From: Roseitalea porphyridii
GTDB taxonomy: Bacteria; Pseudomonadota; Alphaproteobacteria; Rhizobiales; Rhizobiaceae
Assembly: GCF_004331955.1 (NCBI RefSeq)
Contig: NZ_CP036532.1
Span: forward strand, 2,604,001-2,668,000
Length of the DNA stretch: 64,000 nt
Reading direction: 5' to 3'
Positions within the stretch are counted from its first letter, which is position 1, and every line of letters begins with the position of its first letter. Both the position numbers and the translations under genes were made by a program. Positions 28,301 through 35,013 of this stretch are shown in pieces. Under the pieces are notes generated by a model. The model was not told the DNA's origin. It did not search any database and was given only the letters and a program-made list of their open reading frames with translations.

Positions 28301-29645
28301 GGGAGACGCGGTGTCGCTGCTCAACGCGTCGAACGTCACCCTGCGTCAGATGAACATCATCAATGCCGGCGATGCCGGGATCGAATCCTCCGGCGGCGGC
28401 ACCTTCACGCTCTCGGCGCTTTTGATCCAGAATCCGGCCGCAGACGGCATCCGCGCGGTCAACCTGACGGGCGTCAACCGGCTCGACAATGACAGCTTGA
28501 TCACCCAGTTCAACGGCGCGAACGCCAATGGCCTGGAGGTCGACAACAACAACACCAACCTGACCTCGTTCACGGTCGACGACAGCACCTTCTCGAACGC
28601 CACCAGCGCGGCTGCGGCCCTGTTCTTCCGCTCGCGCGGCACCTCCAACATGGCGCTGACGGTCCGGAACCAGAGCAGCTTCACCGGCCTGTTCAGCACC
28701 GCAATCCAGAGCGTCGCCGGCGATCTTCCAGGTTCGACGGGCACGCTGACGACCACGATCCAGAACTCGGCCTTCACCAATGCGGCCGCCAACGGCACGG
28801 GCAACATCTTCCTGACGTCGAGCGCCGGCGCCACGCACATTTTCACGATCAGCGGCAACACGCTCGACGATCTCACCAAGACGGCGATCACAAGTGCCGG
28901 CGTGATCCAGCTCAACCTCAGCGGGGTGACGAACGGCGCCACGCTCGCCGGCACGGTCGACAACAACGACATCGTCGACACCAACGGTCGCGGCGCGATC
29001 TTCGCCATTCACGATCCCGCAAACACGTCGACAACCGCCGCGAACACGCTTGACGTCGCGATCACCAACAACCGCATCGACAATGTGACGAGCAGCGTCG
29101 ACGCGATCAGCATGAACATCCAGAACCCCGTTGCGGCCGCGACGCCCGGTACGCACAGCCTGACGATCAGCAACAACCAGATCGGCCAGGGCAACAATGG
29201 CGGCACGGCCGGCAATGTGAGCCCCTCGCGCCAGGTGATCGAAGTCGTGGTCTCCGAGGGCGAACGGCTCGATGCGCTGGTCCAGAACAACACGATCACC
29301 ACCACCGCCGCGGCCGACCTGTTCAGGGCGGCGGGCATCGAGATTGGCGGGCGGTCCGGCACCCTCAATCTGACGGTCACCAACAACACCTTCACCCAGA
29401 ACAACGGCGCCGGCGACAACATGGTGATCGAGAGCCTCAACGCCGCCGGCGGAACGGTCTGCGCCAACATTTCCGGCAACGCGCTGGCCGGAACTGCGAC
29501 GAACATCGATCTCGACATCGTGACCGCCGGCGCCCTGAACGTGCCCCAGGCGAACGCCGCCGCCGTCAGCGCGGCGAACGGAGGTGCCACCGTCAACGCC
29601 TCGGCCGGCGTCAGTTTCAACCAGCCCGTCTGCCCGACGCCGTGA
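19392..29645 (+). CDS. Giant inverse autotransporter (type Ve) with beta-helix passenger
   Basis: A 3417-residue surface protein. The GTG start at 19392 follows GGGGTGAGG; an in-frame ATG is at 19413. Residues about 36-60 form a signal peptide. Residues about 160-420 look like the intimin/invasin-type beta-barrel (IAT_beta), with alternating aromatic strands (WLLYINAGG, VYGFVDFL, YYRFERG). The order barrel first, passenger after, defines type Ve secretion. Residues about 450-3417 are low-complexity Gly/Thr/Asn/Asp-rich parallel beta-helix coils with short NNxI-type repeats and duplicated modules. No LysM domain, bacterial Ig domain or lectin tip is evident. The passenger is probably exposed as a long rod for adhesion or cell-cell contact; that role is inferred. 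Confidence 0.85.
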   Translation: MLNFEACMRSDGCGQAADARPLDHHVRRPADPRIRATLPRLTTTASLTAIAFATGTISGRANDAITGILPISADDDPHLAAPGSTVTMVAVGADDTHDYLLDLGGSGPDTIDRRIAAAFGDGDEATRLPPPPAERPVRQDTAPGADATPAQDGAPRQSTYALQSQARIVSAFSPDRGPLAIEPKWGPFIDFIARPGSPYSSGTIDVFAPLFQADDWLLYINAGGTLSTLPSQQGSIGGGYRQIVPDFLFGQDTILGVYGFVDFLNTKNNNSFVQGTIGAELLTENFEFRINGYLPGSRTYDVGGVSAGAVALQGTNVILSGTQRREQALPGFDVDVGLRFELDPDTAFRVGGGYYRFERGASKVEGGRLRAEVAFDDPFGFDGATLAVGGELTHDNQYGTQGNATIRFRMPLGSNRTYGDEGGASDGIDGLMVRPVNRFQNIVAPEFDVPVENAGPLTDAATGQTLQVYHVAQTAQGTGDCSSAQNACTFTVAQGLAGAGDTFLAVDIAGDIADVFALTADRQRVVGAGDAGTVSVPLTDALNSVLTLGGLGGRPTVAGVNFGATDSPYLAGIATNGAAGIGGNGFTGTATIMDVRTTGGGLALQNSAATVNVSGSRFDGGAGFGVSLTNLGGAFTMTGSTVTGSGGSVRIEGGNGAISHDGAITQTGAASAVDIRNRTGGAVTFGGPVTANTGAATAINLQNNAGTIAFGGNLDIDTTTGTGIHLNGNTGPVNFGAMTQIDVAGAGTGVDFQGTTGGAVGFADLDIALSGANVTAFDLAGAMINANVTATDFDVSSTTNVGTTGIDLSGTTGPGTIRLGDMNVAGQSASIAGVDVGVRFSAASNATFVFGDGESPTDRGSTISGTTAIANGSAATNGSYDFDDVAFTGTLDFTAAGGGDLVFVAATATGDGSGSDVDNRANVITADAIVAANTTFVLINDGAAIDDVDGFTLSNDQTMASFGNGRTFASAGLIIPASFSGVPGGGAAITDPTGNGAAVLTNTGAGDTLTALGAVTTQDFIIENAAGGDGLAGTGAIGITSTGLTIRNITAGQGIDLDNVTGTVTLDDTTVATTVSNGVDIANSTVSFTGDLDIDTTTGTGLNVTGGSTVGVAAAGMQTIDSTAGVALDMAIATIGAGGVNLDTVSGTGGTRAINLTGVTTSAGNGINIGRANALNNTVQGIAIDDVTGAGGVTIVAADIDNPTGRGIAITGTNTGATFSIGTGTSGGLTGLSIDGGTIGVFLNQNGGNINVGTGTGFVRIGETTAPTVAGVDNDVSNAGEALNVGNATNASRINSGGRGLDLFGRPTLTVTNLDITNAGTEGVHLANFGGTATFDDLTIQGIGGASNAVNIVQVNDTSTLTFNDLVIGGFDGGATGGGIVANVSGAGSTRIAFGGTTNTITAPGAAIDVDNTSGNAASVVLGLDNLALTRATAGFTLDVDGGATDGATVVTSLNGLTIIGNGTSGGALFDRVTFDADTGTAGIQQVTGTGTTQIGQGVGARVVGDGLSLLVPTGDLALGTVDIFNTGGTGLEVDTKTGGPTVFTLGTTGGTVDTAGGPALFLDPLTTAMTLNAVTSTNSAAALGATGAGASGNGTGITLDQVSGTFTVTGTTTITGAADDAILLTGNAGSIGFGTVAIAMDTGAGTAGIDVEGANGAITFGTTTITAVGGAANQTGIDLSGAMLNGTVAFQSAAISGPDTSTTSIGIDLTGVTGNQLVNIGSQLNPDTGPSSSITDLHRGVVIDNTAAVQFTFGDGESADDTGSSISVNGQAGAFTVDVAGGTLPASSFDFNDVVFTGNANLPAAAGAVTFVSETGGNIAANTHNLSQSLNTITVADAEALANTGQTFVFVAHTGAGTIDVGVAVNGGGADGFTLKDGQSLDGFDDGRQIAFGTIQPANVEGNLGAVGGLVTQDTVIASNSAGGATSIVATAAGAGNSTIRNTVFDGTGLGAGDAAISVSGAANAVTVNNVEITNVGAGATAVLLDNNAGGVALTDVDLVGPNAGAALGIDAGTGSTAAITVDAASDIDGTTGTVVSIGAGGRNVTIGGAIAAAGNTDNVIDIAGQSAGTIQFGAVTSSTATGDSVIEVTGQTGGTLSFGNVAITGYGNAGTDTAIELAGSGGTATFTDVDITTTNGAGFSATGAGLTVAANSGDINAAGGAAVNLTGVRALNFALTSVTGNGGGAVGNGLVLNNLGANSGFSVAGATTLDNYTGFGLSIANLAQNGQTLAFGAVNINTTVGQVDPGGDGIGIDTISATGTDIDFGAVTIGNATNGSGTGIAIEDITNAATGFDLDFGSLSLNNLLLGLVVDDFDAPGASTITVAGTTNITANQFDAIRIINSDGDITFGGRTTIINGGAAAGADGIDLGTSAGGANTGAYTFNGLDVTVNGAGAFGFRATDSGTVTINDPGGNNQITSNNGTAVFINPTVANITLQNVTSTNATGSGVDLTLAAGSNFTVNGTTAVTGSDEAGVEITNSGGSTVSLGTLTIDNDGAAADGAGLFVNQAGTGTLNLNVTTGTIASGNDEAINLFNTSTGGIALGVTLTSVSVNGAAEGINIVRTNGTMSGSLNTGAGGSITGTTTRAINVNGGTETVTIGQSVTTAGGEAVRVSNKTGGSFTLSGNINHAGGGQGVVVSNTSGGTVTTFSGTSKVINAGTANGVNLTGNTGATINFTNGGLDLDTTSGTGFGASGGGTVNVSGANNTIQTTSGSALVLDNVTMGATFASVGASALAGANGIDLQNTSGTLTVQGGTITNTAASTAIRIGAVGTNASGGNATTNIATNVNSSGATGVAADISELTGGSVTLSGNFTDDNASGGAFRVRQINNGTAATVTFSGATKQVSTANILAVQVAANTNGTVNFTNGGLDIDTTSGTGFGASGGGTVTVQGAGNTVTSTTGTAVTITDTTIGAADVTFQSVSANGAANGILLENTGTTGAFTVTGDGTTTGGVLNRNGTGGTIQNTTGDAVSLLNASNVTLRQMNIINAGDAGIESSGGGTFTLSALLIQNPAADGIRAVNLTGVNRLDNDSLITQFNGANANGLEVDNNNTNLTSFTVDDSTFSNATSAAAALFFRSRGTSNMALTVRNQSSFTGLFSTAIQSVAGDLPGSTGTLTTTIQNSAFTNAAANGTGNIFLTSSAGATHIFTISGNTLDDLTKTAITSAGVIQLNLSGVTNGATLAGTVDNNDIVDTNGRGAIFAIHDPANTSTTAANTLDVAITNNRIDNVTSSVDAISMNIQNPVAAATPGTHSLTISNNQIGQGNNGGTAGNVSPSRQVIEVVVSEGERLDALVQNNTITTTAAADLFRAAGIEIGGRSGTLNLTVTNNTFTQNNGAGDNMVIESLNAAGGTVCANISGNALAGTATNIDLDIVTAGALNVPQANAAAVSAANGGATVNASAGVSFNQPVCPTP
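21529..21560 (+). repeat. 32-bp exact repeat in the passenger, copy 1
   Basis: This segment encodes LDIDTTTGTG and recurs exactly at 22663-22694. It marks one beta-helix coil type that is reused through the passenger. Related coils (LDLDTTSGTG, LDIDTTSGTG) occur near 27430 and 28005. Confidence 0.8.
22663..22694 (+). repeat. 32-bp exact repeat in the passenger, copy 2
   Basis: Exact second copy of 21529-21560, in the same reading frame and 1134 bp (378 residues) downstream. Confidence 0.8.
27421..27490 (+). repeat. 70-bp near-identical repeat in the passenger, copy 1
   Basis: Encodes GLDLDTTSGTGFGASGGG. By my count it matches 27991-28060 at 67 of 70 positions, an offset of 570 bp (190 residues). 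The high nucleotide identity implies recent duplication or gene conversion within the passenger. Confidence 0.8.
27991..28060 (+). repeat. 70-bp near-identical repeat in the passenger, copy 2
   Basis: Second copy of the 27421-27490 unit, encoding GLDIDTTSGTGFGASGGG in the same frame. Confidence 0.8.
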
Positions 29646-29804
29646 TCGCCGCCCGATACTGACCAGGCCAGCGGCGGAAATGCCCGCTCCAAGCATTGAC
29701 TCCGGCAAGGATAGCTGCGTTACTGATCAGATCACACCGATCGATGTCATGCGATTGTAATACATCGGATCTTGACTTGCATTGCGCAGTAATCCGGAGG
29801 CCCG

Positions 29805-30326
29805 ATGTCGGAACCGTTTCTTGCCGAAGTCCGGATCGTCGGGTTCAACTTCGCGCCGCGCGGCTGGGCTTTCTGTGACGGCCAGATCCTGCCGATAAAC
29901 CAGAACCAGTCGCTCTATTCCCTGCTCGGCACCACCTATGGCGGCGACGGCCGCACGTCCTTCGCGCTTCCCGACCTCAGGGGCCGCACGCCGATCCATG
30001 TCGGCCGCTCCAATGGCGGTCAGTTCCACACCGAAGGCCAGAAGAGCGGCGAGGAAACCCACACGCTTTCGGCCAACGAGATGCCGCAGCACACGCACAC
30101 GCTCGAGGGCACCAACCAGACCGGCTCGGCGATCGACCCCGGCGGGCATCTTCTGGCCGAAAGCCCGGTCCTCGCCTACGGCGCCTATTCCGCCGCCTCG
30201 GCCACCGCGATGGGGCCGGGCACGGTCACCAATGTCGGCGGCGGCCAGGCGCACGAGAACATGCAGCCCTGGCTCGCCCTGAATTTCTGCATCGCGTTGC
30301 AGGGGCTTTTTCCCTCGCGCAACTGA
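29805..30326 (+). CDS. Phage tail-collar / MdpB-like protein, copy 1
   Basis: A 173-residue protein of the microcystin-dependent-protein (tail collar) family. It starts MSEPFLAEVRI, with APRGWAFCDGQ at about residues 22-32, followed by the collar core LLGTTYGGDGRTSF and LPDLRGRTPIH. The C-terminus carries MQPWLALNFCIALQGLFPS. The start follows GGAGG. It is the first of three tandem paralogues, 20 bp from the second. Collar domains occur in phage tail fibres, but stand-alone chromosomal trios like this are found in many bacteria with no prophage and no settled function. Confidence 0.9.
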   Translation: MSEPFLAEVRIVGFNFAPRGWAFCDGQILPINQNQSLYSLLGTTYGGDGRTSFALPDLRGRTPIHVGRSNGGQFHTEGQKSGEETHTLSANEMPQHTHTLEGTNQTGSAIDPGGHLLAESPVLAYGAYSAASATAMGPGTVTNVGGGQAHENMQPWLALNFCIALQGLFPSRN

Positions 30327-30346
30327 CCGCCCAGGAGGCCAAGGCC

Positions 30347-30862
30347 ATGTCCGAACCGTTCGTCGGCGAAATCCGGATGTTCGCGGGCAACTTCGCGCCG
30401 CGCGGCTGGGCATTCTGCGACGGGCAACTGCTCGCGGTCAGCCAGAACGACGCGCTGTTCTCGCTGCTCGGCACCATCTATGGCGGCGACGGGCGCACGA
30501 CCTTCGGCCTGCCGGACCTGCGCGGCCGCCTTCCGATCCATGCCGGGCACGGACCCGGCCTTTCCGAACGCCGGCTCGGCGCCAAGAGCGGCGCCGAAAA
30601 GGTCACCCTCACCGTCAACCAGCTGCCCAGCCACACCCATCCGTTGCAGGCCTCGACCGGCGCGGCGGTATCCCGGCAACCGGCCGGGCAGACGATGGCC
30701 ACGGCGGAAGGGTCGATCTATTCGCGCACCACCGCCCCCGAGATGCTGTCGAGCGATTCCATCACCAACACCGGCGGCAGCCGATCGCACACCAATCTGA
30801 TGCCGTTCCTGTGCGTCCATTTCATCGTGGCGCTGTTCGGCATCTATCCGAGCCGGCATTGA
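30347..30862 (+). CDS. Phage tail-collar / MdpB-like protein, copy 2
   Basis: A 171-residue paralogue of its neighbours: APRGWAFCDGQ, LLGTIYGGDGRTTF, LPDLRGRLPIH, and a C-terminal MPFLCVHFIVALFGIYPS. AGGAGG precedes the start, and the spacing to the third copy is 10 bp, so the trio is one transcription unit. The three differ mainly in the region after the collar core (residues 65-140), as expected if they form a heteromeric complex or carry different ligands. Confidence 0.9.
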   Translation: MSEPFVGEIRMFAGNFAPRGWAFCDGQLLAVSQNDALFSLLGTIYGGDGRTTFGLPDLRGRLPIHAGHGPGLSERRLGAKSGAEKVTLTVNQLPSHTHPLQASTGAAVSRQPAGQTMATAEGSIYSRTTAPEMLSSDSITNTGGSRSHTNLMPFLCVHFIVALFGIYPSRH

Positions 30863-30872
30863 GGAGAGGCCC

Positions 30873-31391
30873 ATGTCCGAACCCTTCGTCGCCGAAATCC
30901 GCATCTTCGCCGGCAACTTCGCCCCGCGCGGCTGGGCGTTCTGCAACGGCCAGCTGTTGCCGATCGCGCAGAACACGGCCCTGTTCTCGCTGATCGGCAC
31001 GACCTATGGCGGTGACGGGCGCTCCACCACGGCGCTGCCGAACATGGAGGGCCGCGCGCCGATGCATCCGGGCCGCGGACCGGGCCTGACCACGCGCCGG
31101 CTGGGCGAGCGCGGGGGCGCCGAGACGGTGACGCTGACCGAGGCGCAAATGCCGCAGCACCACCACACGCTGACCGGATCGGCCGACGACCGGGTGCTGT
31201 CGGTCAATCCGGGCGGCAATTATCTGGGCGCGGGAACCGCCCTTTATGCGCCGTCGAGCGCCCAGCGCGCGCCGATGGCGGCGCAGGCGCTGCCCGAGAC
31301 CGGCGGATCGCAGGCGCACAACAACATGCAGCCCTACCTGACGATAAACTTCATCATCGCGCTGGTCGGGCTCTACCCGTCGCGCAGCTAG
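30873..31391 (+). CDS. Phage tail-collar / MdpB-like protein, copy 3
   Basis: A 172-residue third paralogue: APRGWAFCNGQ, LIGTTYGGDGRSTT, a C-terminal MQPYLTINFIIALVGLYPS, and a histidine cluster QHHHT near residue 90. GAGGAG lies upstream of the ATG. It is followed 21 bp later by the propeller-like protein gene. Confidence 0.9.
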   Translation: MSEPFVAEIRIFAGNFAPRGWAFCNGQLLPIAQNTALFSLIGTTYGGDGRSTTALPNMEGRAPMHPGRGPGLTTRRLGERGGAETVTLTEAQMPQHHHTLTGSADDRVLSVNPGGNYLGAGTALYAPSSAQRAPMAAQALPETGGSQAHNNMQPYLTINFIIALVGLYPSRS

Positions 31392-31412
31392 CGCATACCG
31401 AGGAGCGCGACC

Positions 31413-32693
31413 ATGAGCAGCGCCGAACGCACCGAGATCGCCATCCAGGACGAGGCTTTCCTGCCTGACGGCGAGACCGACCACACCGAAACCCCGTTCG
31501 CCGAACTGTCGCGCCTGATGGTGGTCGCGATCGATTCCGGCCAGGCCGACAAGCTCGTCTGGACCGCGCAGACCGGCCCGAACGCGCCGTGGAGCGGCAC
31601 GTGGACCGCGATATCCGACACCGCCTATCTGGTCATGGCCACCGGGGTGACGACCGACGGCCGCGTCGCCATCGCCGCCCAGACCGCAACCGATCCGGCG
31701 GTCCACTACATCGACGAGGCGCCGCAGGGGCCGGGCGGCGCCGAACGCTGGAACGCCGCCGTCGATCTGGGCCTGCCGGACGGTGTCGACGGGCTGGTGC
31801 AGCTGGTCATGACCCGCGATGCGGGCGGCCGGATCGAGATTTTCGGCGTCGACGGAACCACCGGCACCGTCTGGTTCATCTACCAGAATCCCGACAGGAT
31901 CGTCGACAAGACCGAACAGATCACCCCGCCCGGCCAGAGCGAACCGGTCACTGTGCACGTCAAGGTGCCCGAACCGCCGGAGCAGCCCTGGAGCGCCTGG
32001 CAGGCGCTGACCGGCGACGGCATCGGGCGGCTGACGATCGTCAACAATGCCGACGGCCGGATCATGCTCGTCGCGACCGGCACGAACCCGGACGCCACGC
32101 CGGTCTATGTCAACCAGCAGATGCGGCCGGTCGCGCTCACCGCCGCCCAGTGGTCCGGCTGGACCCGGATCGACGATGCCGCCAGCGGAACCGCCGGCTC
32201 GCAGCCGGCCGCCGTGCTCGACCGCGAAGGCGCGGTCAACATCTTCATGGTCGGCGATCTGGCGCAGGTCGTCCAGATCCGCCAGGACCCGCCGGGCGGC
32301 AAGGAGTGGTCGGCCTGGGCCCGGCCGGGCATGACCAGGACCGTGATGTTCAACGTCACCGCCGCCTTCGACGGCAACGGGCTGCTCGTGCTGGCCGGGA
32401 TCGGCGAACATGGCGAACTGTTCACCAACCTGCAGGTGGACGCGCTGCGCCAGCAGTGGCTCGGCTGGCAGCAGGTCGGCAAGGTGCCCGGCTTCGGCCT
32501 GTTCATGATGGACTACAACGCCGACGGCCGGCTCGCCCTGTTCCAGAGCGACAGCCGCGCCCGCAGCCTGTCCTTCGTCGATCAGTACACGGTCGATTCG
32601 ACGAGCTGGAACGCCGCCTTCACGCAACTGGCCGCCGAAGGCATCGTCACCTACGGCGTCGTGCGCGACCTGACGCCGCCGGGCGCGGGCTGA
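31413..32693 (+). CDS. Beta-propeller-like protein of the MdpB locus
   Basis: A 426-residue protein without a signal peptide. Recurrent W-S-x-W, GWQQVG and DGRL-type motifs (for example PWSAWQAL, EWSAWARP, LGWQQVG, NADGRLALF) are spaced about 45-60 residues apart, as in tectonin or PLL-like lectin propellers. The N-terminal 25 residues are acidic. GAGGAG precedes the ATG. It directly follows the collar-protein trio and abuts the acetyltransferase (TGA then ATG), so all are probably one operon. Carbohydrate binding is an inference from the repeat pattern; I do not recognise a named family. Confidence 0.65.
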   Translation: MSSAERTEIAIQDEAFLPDGETDHTETPFAELSRLMVVAIDSGQADKLVWTAQTGPNAPWSGTWTAISDTAYLVMATGVTTDGRVAIAAQTATDPAVHYIDEAPQGPGGAERWNAAVDLGLPDGVDGLVQLVMTRDAGGRIEIFGVDGTTGTVWFIYQNPDRIVDKTEQITPPGQSEPVTVHVKVPEPPEQPWSAWQALTGDGIGRLTIVNNADGRIMLVATGTNPDATPVYVNQQMRPVALTAAQWSGWTRIDDAASGTAGSQPAAVLDREGAVNIFMVGDLAQVVQIRQDPPGGKEWSAWARPGMTRTVMFNVTAAFDGNGLLVLAGIGEHGELFTNLQVDALRQQWLGWQQVGKVPGFGLFMMDYNADGRLALFQSDSRARSLSFVDQYTVDSTSWNAAFTQLAAEGIVTYGVVRDLTPPGAG

Positions 32694-33248
32694 ATGGCCG
32701 GTCGTGGCGGTGCCAAGGCGACGGCGCACGGCCTCGAACGGCCGCTTCCGGCGATGCCGCGAGCGACGGCGCGCGGCCTGAACTTTCGCCCGATCGCGAC
32801 TTCCGACATGAGGTTTCTCGCCGACCTCTACGCCGCCGGTCGCGCCGGGGAAGTCGCCCCCCTGCCCTGGAGCGCCGAGCAGAAGGCCGCATTCCTGCGC
32901 ATGCAGTTCGAGGCGCAGCACGCCTACTACATGGCTCACTATCCGGACGCGCACTGGCTGATCGCCACGATCGCCGAACGGCCGGTCGGGCGGCTCTATC
33001 TGGAATGCTGGCCGTCCGAGGTGCGGATCATCGACATCGCGCTGCTGCCGGACGCGCGCGGCATGGGGCTCGGCACGGCGATGCTGGAGGATGTGATGGC
33101 CCTCGCCGCCGACGCGGCCAAGGGCGTCGGCATCCATGTCGAGCACGCCAACCGCGCCCGGCGGCTCTACGAGCGGCTCGGGTTCCGCCAGGTGGCCGAT
33201 CAGGGCGTCTACGCGCTGATGCGGTGGGAGCCGCCCCCCGTCAGGTGA
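32694..33248 (+). CDS. GNAT family N-acetyltransferase of the MdpB locus
   Basis: A 184-residue GCN5-related acetyltransferase. The acetyl-CoA motif A is visible as RGMGLGTAM (about residues 122-130), preceded by the strand VRIIDIALLPDA, with the C-terminal HANRARRLYERLGFR motif. A roughly 25-residue extension precedes the fold. The ATG follows the stop codon of the propeller gene without a gap. GNAT genes recur, to my recollection, beside MdpB trios elsewhere, so it may modify one of these proteins. The substrate is unknown. Confidence 0.82.
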   Translation: MAGRGGAKATAHGLERPLPAMPRATARGLNFRPIATSDMRFLADLYAAGRAGEVAPLPWSAEQKAAFLRMQFEAQHAYYMAHYPDAHWLIATIAERPVGRLYLECWPSEVRIIDIALLPDARGMGLGTAMLEDVMALAADAAKGVGIHVEHANRARRLYERLGFRQVADQGVYALMRWEPPPVR

Positions 33249-33543
33249 ACACGGCCTCGTAAAGCATGCCGTCGCCATCCGGGCCGAGCGGCACGAGAAA
33301 GATGTCGGCGCGCTCGTCGGCGCCGAAGGTCAGCCGGTGGATCGCCTGTTCGACCACCGGTTCCCGCGGGCCGCGAAACACCACCGAAAAGGCGCCGCCC
33401 TCGCGCGACGAGGTGCCCATCGCGTTGATCTCCGCGATGGTCAGCGCCATCGTCTCGCCGCCCGCCTCGAGCGTGACGGGACCGTTGCGGCGCGCCTCGA
33501 AGTGTTCGCTCGTCAGCCTGTCGATCTCGGACATCTCCGCCAT
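33241..33543 (-). CDS. Small DUF6916-like protein convergent with the MdpB operon
   Basis: A 100-residue protein, mostly beta, with the central segment AFSVVFRGP and the C-terminal FLVPLGPDGDGMLYEAVFT. It resembles the small family I recall as DUF6916, which accompanies MdpB/tail-collar genes. Its 3' end overlaps the end of the acetyltransferase gene by 8 bp on the opposite strand. It is probably part of the same functional locus despite the orientation. The DUF name should be confirmed. Confidence 0.6.
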   Translation of the reverse strand: MAEMSEIDRLTSEHFEARRNGPVTLEAGGETMALTIAEINAMGTSSREGGAFSVVFRGPREPVVEQAIHRLTFGADERADIFLVPLGPDGDGMLYEAVFT

Positions 33544-33617
33544 GCCGGTCCCTCCCCGTCTTCTTTCCGTTCAAAGATACAGTCCGGGCAGCCGCGACGC
33601 ACGCCCTTTCCGGCCCC

Positions 33618-34886
33618 TCAGCGCACGAGGATGGCGCGGAAATCGTTGACGTTGGTGCCGGTCGGACCGGGCGCGAACAGATCGCCGAGCCGTTCGAACG
33701 CCGCATAGGCATCATTGCGCGCAAGGAAGGCCCGCGGGTCGCCGCCCGCCGCGCGCAGCCGGGCGATGCTCCCACCATCGGCAAACGCGCCCGCATTGTT
33801 CTCGGACCCGTCGATCCCGTCCGTGTCGGCCGCCAGCGCATCGACGCCCTTGAGCCCGTCGATCACCGTCGCCAGCGCCAGCAGGAACTCGCTGTTGCGC
33901 CCGCCCCGGCCCTCACCGCGCACGGTCACGGTGGTCTCGCCGCCCGACAGGATCACCACCGGCCTGCGGAACGGCCGGTCGCGCAGCGCCACCTCGCGGG
34001 CCAGCGCCCCGTGCATCAGCCCGATGTCGCGCGCCTCCCCCTCGATCGCATCGGACAGGATCGCCGCCTGAAGACCGCGCGCCCGCGCCGCTTCCGCCGC
34101 CGCCTGAAGCGACAGCCCCGCCGAGGCGATGACATCGACATGATGGCCGGCGAGGCGCGGATCGTCCGGCGTCGGGCAATCGTCGGGACCTTCGGCGATG
34201 TGCCTGGCGATCGCTTCGGGCAGGTCGAGCCCGTAGGCCTCGATCATGGCCAGCGTCTCGGCGCGGCTCGTCGCATCGGCCACGGTCGGCCCCGAGGCGA
34301 CCTGCGCGGGATCGTCGCCCGGAATGTCCGAGACGATCAGGCTGACGACCCTCGCCGGATGGGCCGCGACGGCGAGCCGGCCGCCCTTGATGCGCGAGAA
34401 GCGCTTGCGCACCGCGTTCATCACCGAGATCGGCGCGCCCGAGGCGAGCAGCACCTCGTTCAGCGCGATCTCGTCGGCGAGCGCGAACCCGGCCGGCGGC
34501 GCCGGCAGCAGCGCCGAGCCGCCCCCGCAGACGAGCGCCACGACCAGATCGTTCTCGGTCAGCCCCTCGACCGCCTCCAGCAGGCGTTGCGCGGCGACAA
34601 GCCCCGCCTCGTCCGGCACGGGATGGTTCGCCTCGATCACCTCGATCGTCTCGCAAGCAACCGCATAGCCATAACGCGTGACGACGACGCCCTCGACCGG
34701 CCCGTCCCAGGCGCGCTCGAAGGCGCGGGCCATCTGGGCCGCCCCCTTGCCGGCGCCGACGACCACGGTGCGGCCGCGCGGCCGGTCCGGCAGATGGGCC
34801 GGGATGCGCAGCTCCGGATCGGCGGCCGCGACCGCCGCCTCGAACAGGTGCGTCAAAACGCTGCGCGGTTCATCGACACTCGTCAT
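33618..34886 (-). CDS. ttuD: Glycerate 2-kinase (MOFRL family)
   Basis: A 422-residue class II glycerate kinase, often annotated hydroxypyruvate reductase TtuD. The N-terminal part has [12 protein letters not shown] (about 42-53) and [14 protein letters not shown]. The C-terminal MOFRL domain shows [21 protein letters not shown] and [16 protein letters not shown]. It phosphorylates D-glycerate to 2-phosphoglycerate in the serine-cycle, glyoxylate or tartrate routes. It is divergent from tamA across 127 bp (to the ATG at 35014). No partner enzymes are adjacent. Confidence 0.88.
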   Translation of the reverse strand: MTSVDEPRSVLTHLFEAAVAAADPELRIPAHLPDRPRGRTVVVGAGKGAAQMARAFERAWDGPVEGVVVTRYGYAVACETIEVIEANHPVPDEAGLVAAQRLLEAVEGLTENDLVVALVCGGGSALLPAPPAGFALADEIALNEVLLASGAPISVMNAVRKRFSRIKGGRLAVAAHPARVVSLIVSDIPGDDPAQVASGPTVADATSRAETLAMIEAYGLDLPEAIARHIAEGPDDCPTPDDPRLAGHHVDVIASAGLSLQAAAEAARARGLQAAILSDAIEGEARDIGLMHGALAREVALRDRPFRRPVVILSGGETTVTVRGEGRGGRNSEFLLALATVIDGLKGVDALAADTDGIDGSENNAGAFADGGSIARLRAAGGDPRAFLARNDAYAAFERLGDLFAPGPTGTNVNDFRAILVR

Positions 34887-34954
34887 CTATTTCCTTCCGG
34901 CAGGTCCCCGGCCGGGGGCCCACGAAAAATTGCGGTGAACAATCGTAAACTTAT

Positions 34955-34973
34955 CCCATTATCGTGTAATGGG
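34955..34973. promoter_or_regulatory. Inverted repeat in the tamA leader
   Basis: CCCATTA-N5-TAATGGG is a perfect 7-bp inverted repeat. It contains the upstream in-frame ATG (34969), which lacks a ribosome-binding site. It may be an operator for tamA or a leader hairpin; either reading favours the downstream start at 35014. Confidence 0.4.
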
Positions 34974-35013
34974 CTTGCGAACGCGGCGTCCAGCCGCTTG
35001 TGTGGGACAGAGT

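Noticed and set aside
19875-29708. Several long minus-strand open frames inside the inverse autotransporter gene (for example 23265-24953 and 27252-29708)
   Set aside because: They follow the repetitive codon pattern of the passenger in the antisense frames and have no starts, motifs or domains of their own.
29805-31391. Prophage or tailocin tail-fibre region
   Set aside because: Only collar-domain proteins occur; no capsid, sheath, baseplate, lysis, integrase or portal genes are within the window.
32607-32693. Frameshift between the propeller-like gene and the GNAT gene
   Set aside because: The stop and the following ATG abut exactly and both proteins have plausible, complete termini, so these are two genes and not a broken one.
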